This document shows positions 1-7,928 of a stretch of 38,849 nt of DNA, piece after piece (positions within the stretch are counted from its first letter, which is position 1; each line of letters begins with the position of its first letter). The DNA comes from an uncultured Clostridia bacterium (GTDB lineage Bacteria > Bacillota > Clostridia > Oscillospirales > Ruminococcaceae): assembly GCA_944382845.1 (NCBI GenBank), contig CALWNN010000007.1, positions 1 to 38,849 of the forward strand, in the 5' to 3' direction. The translations under genes were made by a program, and so were the position numbers. Below the pieces are notes generated by a model, which was not told where the DNA came from, did no database searches, and worked only from the letters and a program-made list of their open reading frames with translations.

Positions 1-182
1 TTAATCACGTTGCGACGAAAAGCAATCTGTCGCTGACTGCAGCAAGCTGCAGATAGGAGCTTTGCTCCTCAGGGTTTCAGTGGGGGATTAAAACCCCCAC
101 TGAAAAACTGAATGGAACCCTGCCTCCTATTGGAGGCAGACCTGCCGAATATTCGGCAGGGGGACATCGGCGACTTAGTTAT
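1..182 (-). repeat. Dispersed hairpin repeat, copy 1 (cut by window edge)
   Basis: Copy of the repeat family shared with five other intergenic places in the window, here in minus orientation (the conserved end ATAACTAAGTCGCCGATGT reads on the minus strand at 164-182). It carries five hairpins: CTGCAG/CTGCAG (37-52), GGAGC/GCTCC (56-68), a perfect 12-bp stem TTTCAGTGGGGG/CCCCCACTGAAA (75-105), TGCCTCC/GGAGGCA (121-138) and the perfect 20-bp palindrome CCTGCCGAATATTCGGCAGG (141-160). The other end is missing because the window begins inside the copy. Confidence 0.9.
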
Positions 183-277
183 AAAGCTTAAAATACAGTA
201 TAACAGCTTAATTTAAAATTGTAATATTTTTGTTAATAAGTTATAAAAACCGAAATACTTAAATCGAAAACGTTTGT

Positions 278-291
278 TGTAAACGATATCA
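278..291 (+). promoter_or_regulatory. Catabolite-responsive element (cre) candidate
   Basis: TGTAAACGATATCA matches the Gram-positive CcpA consensus TGWAANCGNTNWCA at every fixed position. It lies about 58 bases upstream of the -35 box of the solute-binding protein gene, so it would sit where cre sites often act as activators or distal repressor sites. That CcpA binds here is inference; no ccpA gene is in the window. Confidence 0.55.
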
Positions 292-348
292 GGTTTTCAA
301 TGTGCAAAATAACCAAAATCTCAAATGATTTATATTGCAAAATGACGA

Positions 349-377
349 TTGACGGAATTTTAAGTTTTTGATATTAT
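349..377 (+). promoter_or_regulatory. Promoter of solute-binding protein gene
   Basis: TTGACG (349-354), 17-base spacer, TATTAT (372-377). The predicted start near 384 gives an unusually long leader of about 115 bases. Confidence 0.7.
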
Positions 378-389
378 AAACTTAGGAAA

Positions 390-413
390 GGCACTTAAAA
401 AAGTGTCGTTTTT
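390..413 (+). promoter_or_regulatory. Terminator-like hairpin in leader
   Basis: GGCACTT, loop AAAA, AAGTGTC, then GTTTTT, starting only a few bases after the predicted transcription start. A second hairpin CGTCTG/CAGACG (451-471) precedes the ribosome binding site at 481-488. Together they could form an attenuator or a 5' stabilising structure; the role is inferred. Confidence 0.4.
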
Positions 414-498
414 CGGTTCTGGCCGAAATGTAATAATTCCGATTGTTTTACGTCTGAAGGAGATACAGACGGATATTTTGAAGGAGGTATACCACTTA

Positions 499-1944
499 AT
501 GAAACTTACAAAACGTGTTATTGCCGGTATGATCGCTGTTCTTTCGGCTTTCTCAGTTGTAGGCTGTGGAAAAGACGACGGCTCCGGCGATGGCGATAAG
601 GGCGCAGTTGCATTTACAGACGAACAGCAGAAGATAGTTGAAGAGCTTGCAAACAGCAGTACTCTCCCTGACAGAGAGCTTGCAAACAAAGAAATCAACT
701 GGTTCGGTCACTATGACCTCAACCCAAGCGAGGGAAAATCCGCAAGTGCAGATATTGAGCTTTTTAAGCTTAAATACGATGGAGTAATCAAGGATAACTC
801 AACTACATGGGAAACCAGATTCGACGATCTTGCAAAACTTGTTATAGCAGATACCGCACCGGATTTCTTTGCAGCGGATGACATGGACGTATTCCCTAAG
901 GGCGCTATCAGAGGAATGTTCCAGCCTATTGACGACTACATAGACTTTGACTCGGCTCTCTGGAGCGACGTTAAGACTGCCGCAGACGAGTTTGTATTCA
1001 ACGGCAACCACTACGTTGCACTTATTGAGGTTCAGCCTAATTTGGTTTGCGTTTATAACAGAGCTACAATTGATGCTGAGGGATATGAAGATCCTGCCGA
1101 GCTTTTTGCTAACGGCGAGTGGGATCTTGACATATTCTTTGAAATGTGCGAAAACTTTGTAGACCCTGATCAGGAAAAATATGCTCTTGACGGATACTGG
1201 TACGATGAAGCTATCCAGCAGACAACAGGTGTTCCGCTTATCGGTCTTGAAGACGGTAAGATCGTAAGCAACCTCGGAAGCGCTGAGATCGCTGTTATTG
1301 AAAACAGAATGTACGATGAAACAAGAAAGGGTATCGTATTCCCAAGAAAGGATAACAACTGGAAAACAAGAGGTTCAGGTCAGAACGGCGAAGGTCTTGG
1401 CGATGGAAAGACCCTCTTTATTCCTATCGGACTCTGGGCTCTTGAAGATGCTCCGGAGAAAACCAAGCTCTTCGGCGACATTGCCGCAGGCGAAGTTATG
1501 TTTGTTCCTATGCCTGACAACACAGACAACGAGCCTTACTATGTAAGCGCAAGAGTCAACGGTTACGTTCTTTGTACAGGTGCGCCTAACCCAGAGGGAT
1601 TTGCAGCTTACATGGATTGTAAGAGAGCATGTCTCCTTGACGAAGGCATCCAGCAGATCGGTGTAGAACAGCTCAAGAACGTTTACGGCTGGTCTGACGA
1701 AATGATTGAAATGAAAAAGACTATTTATGATATGTGTAAGGAAAACCCTGTATTTGAATTCTACAACGGTGTTGACGATCAGCTTTCTTCACTCTTCAAC
1801 AACACAATCAGTGCAGGTACAATGACAGAAGGCGAGGACGGCGCTACAACATGGACCGAGCTTGTTGGTCAAAACGAGAGTGCTGTTAATTACCTTGTAA
1901 ACCAGGCTAACACAGAGATTGCCAATAATACCGGTGCTAACTAA
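499..1944 (+). CDS. Extracellular solute-binding lipoprotein (ABC sugar uptake, family 1)
   Basis: Substrate-binding lipoprotein of a carbohydrate-type ABC importer, expected on the outer face of the membrane. The 481-residue protein has a Lys-rich start, a hydrophobic signal and a lipobox ending in Cys23 (VVGC), then a Gly/Asp-rich linker. The mature part looks like a family 1 solute-binding protein (aromatic and acidic binding-cleft residues, terminal helices). The start is ATG 499 behind a perfect AAGGAGGT at 481-488; the frame is open further upstream to a GTG at 403, but that part lacks signal features. It has its own promoter and terminator and no permease or ATPase of the sugar-importer type beside it, so its partners must be elsewhere. 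Ligand unknown; a sugar or oligosaccharide is inferred from the family and the cre site. Confidence 0.8.
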   Translation: MKLTKRVIAGMIAVLSAFSVVGCGKDDGSGDGDKGAVAFTDEQQKIVEELANSSTLPDRELANKEINWFGHYDLNPSEGKSASADIELFKLKYDGVIKDNSTTWETRFDDLAKLVIADTAPDFFAADDMDVFPKGAIRGMFQPIDDYIDFDSALWSDVKTAADEFVFNGNHYVALIEVQPNLVCVYNRATIDAEGYEDPAELFANGEWDLDIFFEMCENFVDPDQEKYALDGYWYDEAIQQTTGVPLIGLEDGKIVSNLGSAEIAVIENRMYDETRKGIVFPRKDNNWKTRGSGQNGEGLGDGKTLFIPIGLWALEDAPEKTKLFGDIAAGEVMFVPMPDNTDNEPYYVSARVNGYVLCTGAPNPEGFAAYMDCKRACLLDEGIQQIGVEQLKNVYGWSDEMIEMKKTIYDMCKENPVFEFYNGVDDQLSSLFNNTISAGTMTEGEDGATTWTELVGQNESAVNYLVNQANTEIANNTGAN

Positions 1945-1980
1945 TTTAAAGCTCAAAGTAAAACATATCAGATAACATTA

Positions 1981-2012
1981 AAGGGAAACCCGAAACCGGG
2001 CTTCCCTTTTTT
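1981..2012 (+). terminator. Rho-independent terminator of solute-binding gene
   Basis: 12-bp stem with one mismatch (AAGGGAAACCCG / CGGGCTTCCCTT), loop AAAC, followed by a T run. It makes the upstream gene a single-gene transcript. Confidence 0.85.
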
Positions 2013-2310
2013 GCTGTAATAGAGTTTGATTTGCCACACTCTTTGAAGAACCCAAGCTTTTCCGAGAAAATCGTCATAGGTTCGGGATTTAATACAAGGC
2101 ACCGTTGACTGCCGATTGCGAAATCATCGAAATTTTACGTGCGGATTTCGTAAAGGCTTTTACCCTTACTTAATAAGGCCCCTTCATGACCCGATTTATT
2201 TCTCTGTCAATTGACCGATTTCACAAAAAAACTGCTTCTTTTTTAGCTTAAGGGTTGAAAATAATAAATTTAATGTTACTATGCTGTTACGTATTTGTTT
2301 CTGAAATAAC

Positions 2311-2417
2311 TTTTTCAACAGGCATATAATTTAAAAATGTTGAAAACTCTGTTGAAAACGTTGAAAACTCAGCGTTTACAGTGAAAAAACAACGGGAGTT
2401 TTCAAAGCTTTCAACAC
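2311..2417. other. Cluster of TTGAAAAC motifs in the natA-like upstream region
   Basis: Three direct TTGAAAAC copies start at 2340, 2352 and 2361 (9-12 base steps) and inverted forms lie at 2314-2319 (TTTCAA), 2396-2405 (GAGTTTTCAA) and 2409-2415. TTGAAAACTC at 2361-2370 and GAGTTTTCAA at 2396-2405 form a perfect 10-bp inverted repeat. TGAAAACGTTGAAA (2353-2366) also matches the cre consensus except for one base. The rest of the 2013-2610 gap holds only AT-rich sequence and a promoter; no gene was recognised. Confidence 0.45.
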
Positions 2418-2514
2418 CTGTCCGAAAAATTACCCTCATTAAAATGTTGGCGAAAAAACTGCGAAAATTTTCTGTAAAACCTCGTTACAGAATTATTACA
2501 GATTCAAAATTTTG

Positions 2515-2543
2515 TTGCTTTTCTATATAAAATATGTTACTAT
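2515..2543 (+). promoter_or_regulatory. Promoter of ABC exporter operon
   Basis: TTGCTT (2515-2520), 17-base spacer, TACTAT (2538-2543), about 70 bases upstream of the ATPase start. Confidence 0.5.
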
Positions 2544-2613
2544 AAAGCGTGACCGTAATATGCTTGCGTTTATTAAAAACCAAAACACTACTATATTGTA
2601 AGGGGGATACCTT

Positions 2614-3360
2614 ATGTCAGAAAACGTTCTGGAAGTCAAAGGACTTTCAAAAATGTACAAAAAAGGGGTATATGCCGCCCATGATGTGACCTTTAATATC
2701 AAAAAAGGCGAAATATTTGCTCTTATAGGTCCAAACGGTGCGGGAAAAACCACTACTATCCGTATGATATCAACTCTTCTTACAGCTACCGAAGGCGACG
2801 CTGTAGTTGCAGGTCACAGCATACTTACAGACGCCGCAAAAGTAAGAGAAAATATTACTTATCTTCCCGACGAAGCGGGCGCTTACAAAACAATGAAGGG
2901 AATTGACTATCTTGATTTTATGGCAAAGCTTTATGCTCCGGATAAGAACCACGCTAAAGAGTATGTTGAAAGAGCAAAAGAGATTTGCGGACTGGGCGAC
3001 AGACTTTTCGATAAAATTGAAAGCTATTCAAGAGGTATGATAAGAAAACTTCTTCTTTCAAGAGCCGTTATGTCAAGACCTGCTCTTGCAATTCTTGACG
3101 AGCCTACAAGCGGACTGGATATCCTTAACGCTCTTGAAATAAGACGAATGATAAAAAAACTTGCCGCAGATGAAGGAATGAGCTTTTTGTTAAGCTCCCA
3201 CAATATGCTTGAGATAGAATTTGTTTCGGACAGAGTCGGAATAATTGCAAAAGGAAATCTTCTGGAAATCGGAACTCCTGAGGAACTTAAAGCAAAACAC
3301 AATGCCAAAAATCTTGAGGAAGTATTTGAAGGGATGGTGAAGAACAGTGAAATTTGCTAA
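2614..3360 (+). CDS. ABC transporter ATP-binding protein (NatA/CcmA-like)
   Basis: 248-residue nucleotide-binding subunit of an ABC-2 type exporter, acting at the inner face of the membrane with the permease encoded next. Walker A GPNGAGKT is at residues 39-46, the signature is the variant YSRGM instead of LSGGQ, and Walker B with the D-loop reads LAILDEPTSGLD. The length is typical of the NatA/YhaQ group. ATG 2614 follows AAGGGGG at 2600-2606. Its 3' end overlaps the permease start by 14 bases, implying translational coupling. Sodium export is the classical role of NatAB, but drug, peptide or lipid export is equally possible, so no symbol is given. Confidence 0.88.
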   Translation: MSENVLEVKGLSKMYKKGVYAAHDVTFNIKKGEIFALIGPNGAGKTTTIRMISTLLTATEGDAVVAGHSILTDAAKVRENITYLPDEAGAYKTMKGIDYLDFMAKLYAPDKNHAKEYVERAKEICGLGDRLFDKIESYSRGMIRKLLLSRAVMSRPALAILDEPTSGLDILNALEIRRMIKKLAADEGMSFLLSSHNMLEIEFVSDRVGIIAKGNLLEIGTPEELKAKHNAKNLEEVFEGMVKNSEIC

Positions 3361-4690
3361 CCTTTTCAGAAAGGAGCTTAAAGAGCTTCTTACACCATCA
3401 ACTATAATCACAACTATTGTTATGATGTTTGTCCTTGTTTTTGCCGGAAATGCTTTCGGCGGAATAATCGAGGACTCAGTTGAACAAATGTCGGTTATGA
3501 CCATTTGCGACAAGGATCAGAGCCAAATTTCAAAGGATCTTATAAAACAGCTTACCATAAGCGAAGTAGATGAAGAAACAGGCGCCGTTATATCCTACGA
3601 TGACAGCCTTGTGAAGCTTGTGGATATTCAGTCCGAGGACTACGCAAAGGAGCTTGAGAGGCTTGATGTCAATAATGCTATCATTATTCCCGAAGGCTTT
3701 GGCGACGCTCTTTTAAACGGCAAGGAATGTGAAATAATTTCAATTTCAAAAATGAGTTCCTCCGCAACCCTTTCAAATATTTCACTTAACGATTCCGCTG
3801 TAGAATCTATCCGGCAGATTGCAAAGACATTGTATATTGCTAACAAGGGAATTTCTCTTGAGGATATCGCAAAATCCGAAACATTGGTTACTGTTTCACC
3901 AATAACTATTGTTGCAGACAAAAGTGCTCCGGTTTCCTCTACTCTCATTTCTTCACTCACTTCAATGCAAAGTATGTTCGTACCAATCGTGGTGTATGTG
4001 CTTATAATGTTCTCATCCCAGCTTATTATGACTGCAATCTCAACGGAAAAGATCGACAAGACCCTTGAAACACTTCTGTCTGCGCCTGTGTCAAGACTTT
4101 CCGTGCTTCTTGCAAAAATGCTTGCCGCCGGAACAGTCGCCGCCTTTAATGCAATAGCTTACATGATCGGTTTCAGCCAGATGATGGGCTCTATGACTTC
4201 TGAACTGCCATCAGGGATAGATGCTGATAAATACTTAAGCGAATTAGGTCTTACCCTTTCATTTTCAGGATATATTCTTTTAGGACTTCAGCTTTTTGTT
4301 ACCGTGCTTATTACCCTTTCGGTTTCCCTTGTTCTCGGCGCTCTTGCAAAAGACGCAAAATCCGCACAGTCACTTCTTATGCCAATTATATTTATGGCAA
4401 TTATACCATATATTCTTTCAATGGTAATGGATCTTAAAGAATTAAACCCCATTCTCAGAATAATCGTCTACGCTATCCCGTTTACCCATACATTTACTGC
4501 CGCGGAAAACATCATGTTCTCAAATATGGGAATCTTCTGGGGAGGCTTTGCTTACCAGTGTATTCTTCTTGTTATCTGCATGGCGGTTGCGGTAAAGATA
4601 TTCACTACCGACAGGATTTTCACTGTTACCTTAAACTTCGGCGGAAAGAAAAGGGCAAAGAAGAATAAAACTCTAAGCGAGAACGAATAA
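3347..4690 (+). CDS. ABC-2 type permease (NatB-like)
   Basis: 447-residue membrane subunit matching the upstream ATPase. One membrane helix near residues 18-41 is followed by an extracytoplasmic domain of about 165 residues and then a cluster of hydrophobic helices from about residue 208 to 435, ending in a basic, Lys-rich cytoplasmic tail. This one-plus-several helix plan with a large first outer loop is characteristic of NatB/YhaP permeases. The start is a GTG inside the ATPase gene; no in-frame ATG fits better. Exported substrate unknown. Confidence 0.82.
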   Translation: MKFANLFRKELKELLTPSTIITTIVMMFVLVFAGNAFGGIIEDSVEQMSVMTICDKDQSQISKDLIKQLTISEVDEETGAVISYDDSLVKLVDIQSEDYAKELERLDVNNAIIIPEGFGDALLNGKECEIISISKMSSSATLSNISLNDSAVESIRQIAKTLYIANKGISLEDIAKSETLVTVSPITIVADKSAPVSSTLISSLTSMQSMFVPIVVYVLIMFSSQLIMTAISTEKIDKTLETLLSAPVSRLSVLLAKMLAAGTVAAFNAIAYMIGFSQMMGSMTSELPSGIDADKYLSELGLTLSFSGYILLGLQLFVTVLITLSVSLVLGALAKDAKSAQSLLMPIIFMAIIPYILSMVMDLKELNPILRIIVYAIPFTHTFTAAENIMFSNMGIFWGGFAYQCILLVICMAVAVKIFTTDRIFTVTLNFGGKKRAKKNKTLSENE

Positions 4691-4737
4691 CAAATATAAA
4701 CTATGATATCAAGGCAATCTAAGAAAGGAAATATCTT

Positions 4738-5820
4738 ATGATAAAAAATCTTTCAAAAAAGCTTAGTGCAATACTCATTGCCACTCTTATGCTTATTGCA
4801 AGCGGATGCACTGAAAATGACGACTCCTCAGGCTCAAAGCCCTCTGATTCATCAGACGGCGCTTTGACAACTACCGCCCCGGCAGAAACCTCTGCTCCGG
4901 ATACGTCAACCACCACCGCCTCACAAACCTCGTCAAATGACGATGACGACCCCGAAAAACCGCCTGCCGACGGCGAACCCTCAGGAATTACTCCTGCAAT
5001 GTGGAAAATTGAAACGGAAAAGGGCAACACCATCTATATGCTTGGTTCAATGCACGTTCTTCCCGATGAGGCTTATCCTTTGCCCGATATTATCATGGAC
5101 GTTTACGAAAATGCCGACGCCGTTGCGTTTGAATGCGATACCAATGCGTTTTTAGAAGATACTGAAGCCCTTAGCGAATACTACTCCATGATGCTATTAA
5201 GCGACGGAACGGTCAAAGACCACCTTGACGAAGATGTATACAACGGTATTGTTGAAAAGCTTACCGACTGGGGAGTTTATAATGTGACGTATGATTACTT
5301 CCACCCGGCAGTATGGAGTTCGCTTCTTGAAGAAACCATCAGCCAGAAAGCCCAGATGTATGCCGACAACGGAATAGATTACTATTTCCTTGACCTCTGC
5401 AAGGAGGACGGAAAGGAAATTATCGAAATTGAAAACGCAATGGATCAGATGAAATTGCTTTTTGGATTTTCAGATGAGTTTTACAACCTCCAGCTTAGTT
5501 CATATCTTAAATACTCCGACGATGAGATCGTTGAGCAGTACACGGAACTTTACAAGGCTTGGGCAGAGGGAAATGTTGATTCTTTAGCTGAAGAGGACAC
5601 AGAGGGTATGACCGAGGAGGAAATTGCCCTTGTGGAAGATTACAACAAAAAGCTTCTTGACGACAGAAATATCGGCATGGCAGATAAGATAGAAGAGCTT
5701 TGTCAGGGAGACAAGGACATTTTATACATGGTCGGAGCGGCTCACTTCCCCGGAGAAAACGGTATTTTAAGCCTTCTTGAACAAAAAGGCATTGAGTACG
5801 AAAGAGTTTCCTATGAATAA
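4738..5820 (+). CDS. TraB/GumN-family lipoprotein
   Basis: 360-residue lipoprotein: signal peptide with lipobox ASGC (Cys24), a Ser/Thr/Asp linker to about residue 82, then a TraB/PrgY/GumN domain. The two GxxH motifs of the TIKI/TraB superfamily are visible, GSMH (103-106) near the start of the domain and GAAH near the C-terminus, together with the conserved Glu in AFECD. Some relatives are metal-dependent peptidases and others inactivate pheromone signals, so an extracellular metallohydrolase is plausible but unproven. ATG 4738 follows GAAAGGAA. The gap of 47 bases to the permease gene would allow co-transcription. A strong terminator follows. Confidence 0.8.
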   Translation: MIKNLSKKLSAILIATLMLIASGCTENDDSSGSKPSDSSDGALTTTAPAETSAPDTSTTTASQTSSNDDDDPEKPPADGEPSGITPAMWKIETEKGNTIYMLGSMHVLPDEAYPLPDIIMDVYENADAVAFECDTNAFLEDTEALSEYYSMMLLSDGTVKDHLDEDVYNGIVEKLTDWGVYNVTYDYFHPAVWSSLLEETISQKAQMYADNGIDYYFLDLCKEDGKEIIEIENAMDQMKLLFGFSDEFYNLQLSSYLKYSDDEIVEQYTELYKAWAEGNVDSLAEEDTEGMTEEEIALVEDYNKKLLDDRNIGMADKIEELCQGDKDILYMVGAAHFPGENGILSLLEQKGIEYERVSYE

Positions 5821-5844
5821 TCAAAACAACTGAATATTATAAAA

Positions 5845-5886
5845 AAACACCTTTTCGCAATTATGTACGAAAAGGTGTTTATTTTT
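5845..5886. terminator. Bidirectional terminator between TraB-like gene and acpP
   Basis: Perfect 13-bp stem AAACACCTTTTCG / CGAAAAGGTGTTT around a 10-base loop, with T-rich sequence on the right and an A run on the left. It can end both the plus-strand lipoprotein transcript and the minus-strand fatty acid operon. Confidence 0.88.
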
Positions 5887-5914
5887 GCTTTGTTCTGTAC
5901 TTTTAAGCAGAGAA

Positions 5915-6136
5915 TCAAGCTTCAATAAGCTTAACGATATCTCCTACAGTCTTTACATTTTCAAACTGCTCGTCAGGAATTTCAATTCCAAACTCATCCT
6001 CGAAAGACATAACAAGGTCAGCAATGTCAAGAGAATCAGCGCCAAGATCTTCTGTGATAGAAGCTTCAAGTGTTACCTTATCCTCATCAACATCAAGCTG
6101 ATCAACGATAATTGCCTTTACTTTATCAAATACCAT
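5915..6136 (-). CDS. acpP: Acyl carrier protein
   Basis: 73-residue acidic carrier that holds growing acyl chains on a phosphopantetheine arm. The attachment serine is Ser35 in the motif GADSLD; the flanking helices II and III are typical. ATG 6136 follows GGAGGG. It is the last gene of the minus-strand fatty acid cluster, 78 bases after accA and directly before a strong terminator. In many Clostridia acpP lies beside fabH or fabD instead, so the order here is rearranged. Confidence 0.96.
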   Translation of the reverse strand: MVFDKVKAIIVDQLDVDEDKVTLEASITEDLGADSLDIADLVMSFEDEFGIEIPDEQFENVKTVGDIVKLIEA

Positions 6137-6214
6137 TTACATTCCCTCCATTCGTGGATTTTTCTATTAAAGCAAAGAGTTTTATTTTCACTTTGCATTA
6201 ATTGTCGCTAAGAA

Positions 6215-7021
6215 CTAATTTTCTGAAAACTCGCCTACTTTTCTAAATTTAGTATACCTTTCATTCAGCAATTCGTCAAGTCCTTTTTCACATTTTCTTT
6301 TGATTGCCCCGGAAATATATTCGGAAATATACTCGGCAGTAAGCTCCGGATCGTTGTGCGCCCCTCCGGGAGCTTCCTCGATGATCCCGTCGCAGATGCC
6401 AAGCCTTGAAAGATCCTCGGCAGTGATCTTTAAAACCTCGCAGGCTTCTCTTTCACGGCTTGCGTCTTTCCAAAGAATCGACGCACAGCCTCTTGGTGAA
6501 ATTACCGAATAAAGTGCGTTTTCAAGCATTGCAAGTTCATCGCAAACGGCAAGCGCCAAAGCTCCGCCGCTTCCTCCTTCTCCGAGAATAATTGTAATTA
6601 CCGGTGTTTTAAGGCTTGAAAATTCCATAAGATTTTTTGCAATGGCTTCTCCCTGACCTCTTTCTTCAGCTTCGATTCCGCAAAAAGCTCCGGCTGTGTC
6701 AACAAGACAAATTACCGGTCTGTGAAACTTCTCAGCCTGCTTTGCAAGCCTCAAAGCCTTTCTATACCCTTCCGGGTGAGGCATTCCGAAGTTTGAAGCC
6801 TTGTTTTCTTCAAGATTTCTTCCCTTTACAGTTGCAATAACAGTTACAGGCTTTCCCTTGAAATATCCTACCCCGCCGATAATTGCACCGTCGTCGCCGT
6901 AAAGCCTGTCGCCGTGCATTTCAAAAAAGTCGTCAAAAAGCATTGGAATATAATCCCTTACAGTAGGCCTGTTTTTATGTCTTATTATATCAAGCCGTTC
7001 GCAAGCTGTCAAGCTGTTCAT
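6215..7021 (-). CDS. accA: Acetyl-CoA carboxylase carboxyltransferase subunit alpha
   Basis: 268-residue alpha subunit of the carboxyltransferase half of acetyl-CoA carboxylase, which moves CO2 from biotin to acetyl-CoA to make malonyl-CoA. It has the crotonase-like fold with the GEGGSGGALA glycine-rich segment and the conserved DTAGA(F/Y)CGIEAEERGQ region. It is shorter than the E. coli protein (319) because the N-terminal extension is trimmed. ATG 7021 has GGAGAA in front, and the gene lies 17 bases after accD, with which it forms the heterotetramer. Confidence 0.95.
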   Translation of the reverse strand: MNSLTACERLDIIRHKNRPTVRDYIPMLFDDFFEMHGDRLYGDDGAIIGGVGYFKGKPVTVIATVKGRNLEENKASNFGMPHPEGYRKALRLAKQAEKFHRPVICLVDTAGAFCGIEAEERGQGEAIAKNLMEFSSLKTPVITIILGEGGSGGALALAVCDELAMLENALYSVISPRGCASILWKDASREREACEVLKITAEDLSRLGICDGIIEEAPGGAHNDPELTAEYISEYISGAIKRKCEKGLDELLNERYTKFRKVGEFSEN

Positions 7022-7038
7022 AGAAATTTCTCCTTTTC

Positions 7039-7899
7039 TTACCCCTTGTGGAGCTTTATAAGGTGAGCGATAGTCCTTCTTATTTTACTTCTTTCAACTA
7101 TCATATCGATAAATCCGTGCTGTAGCAGAAATTCGGCAGACTGGAAATCATCAGGAAGTCTTTGCTTTATAGTTCCCTCAATTACTCTTCTTCCTGCAAA
7201 TCCTATAAGCACCTTAGGCTCTGCAATGATTATATCTCCCACAGAAGCAAAAGAAGCGGTAACTCCTCCTGTAGTCGGATCGGTCATAACTGTTATATAT
7301 AATCCTCCCGAATCGCTGTAACGCTTTGCCGCAGCGCAGGTCTTTGCCATCTGCATAAGAGAAACGGTTCCCTCCTGCATTCTTGCTCCTCCGGAACAGG
7401 TAAACATTATCACAGGCAGCTTTTTCTTCTCAGCCTGTTCAAAAGCCCTTGTTATCTTCTCGCCCACAACGCTTCCCATTGAAGCCATCATGTACCGCGA
7501 GTCCATTATACCTATAACTACCTTTTCGCCGCGGATTGTAGCTTCGCCTGTGATAACTGCGTCTTTAAGCCCTGTTTTGGCTCTGAGATCCGCCTGCTTT
7601 TCAGGATATCCCTCAAAGTCTATGGGGTTTTTTGAAGTCATAAGGGGATCGTACTCAACAAAGCTTCCCTTGTCAACAGTTATATCAAGTCTTTCACGAC
7701 TTGATAATCTTGCGTGATAATTGCAGTTGGGACACACCTTCCCCGTTTTTTCAAACTCCTCCATAAAAACAACGTTTGAGCATCTGGGGCATTTGAACAT
7801 AAGCCCTTTGGGAATACTGGGCTTGCCCCCTTCGTTGGAGTTTTCTTTTTTGTCCCCGTTAAACCTCATTTTAACAACAGAAAAAAGATCCTCTAACAC
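7039..7899 (-). CDS. accD: Acetyl-CoA carboxylase carboxyltransferase subunit beta
   Basis: 286-residue beta subunit, pairing with AccA. An N-terminal zinc ribbon with CPRC and CPNC is followed by the carboxyltransferase fold with the GARMQEG oxyanion-hole segment and TTGGVTASF. The start is assigned to GTG 7899, nine bases after a clear AAGGAGG; the frame stays open eight codons further to a TTG at 7923, but that would place the ribosome binding site inside the gene. The gene begins 29 bases after accC. Confidence 0.94.
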   Translation of the reverse strand: MLEDLFSVVKMRFNGDKKENSNEGGKPSIPKGLMFKCPRCSNVVFMEEFEKTGKVCPNCNYHARLSSRERLDITVDKGSFVEYDPLMTSKNPIDFEGYPEKQADLRAKTGLKDAVITGEATIRGEKVVIGIMDSRYMMASMGSVVGEKITRAFEQAEKKKLPVIMFTCSGGARMQEGTVSLMQMAKTCAAAKRYSDSGGLYITVMTDPTTGGVTASFASVGDIIIAEPKVLIGFAGRRVIEGTIKQRLPDDFQSAEFLLQHGFIDMIVERSKIRRTIAHLIKLHKG

Positions 7900-7928
7900 A
7901 ATATCACACCTCCTTATAATCAATAATA

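Noticed and set aside
403-498. Longer start of the solute-binding protein at GTG 403
   Set aside because: Would put 32 residues before a clear lipoprotein signal, and a perfect AAGGAGGT precedes ATG 499.
5885-6211. Plus-strand 108-codon frame over acpP
   Set aside because: Shadow of the acyl carrier protein gene; no ribosome binding site, no recognised domain.
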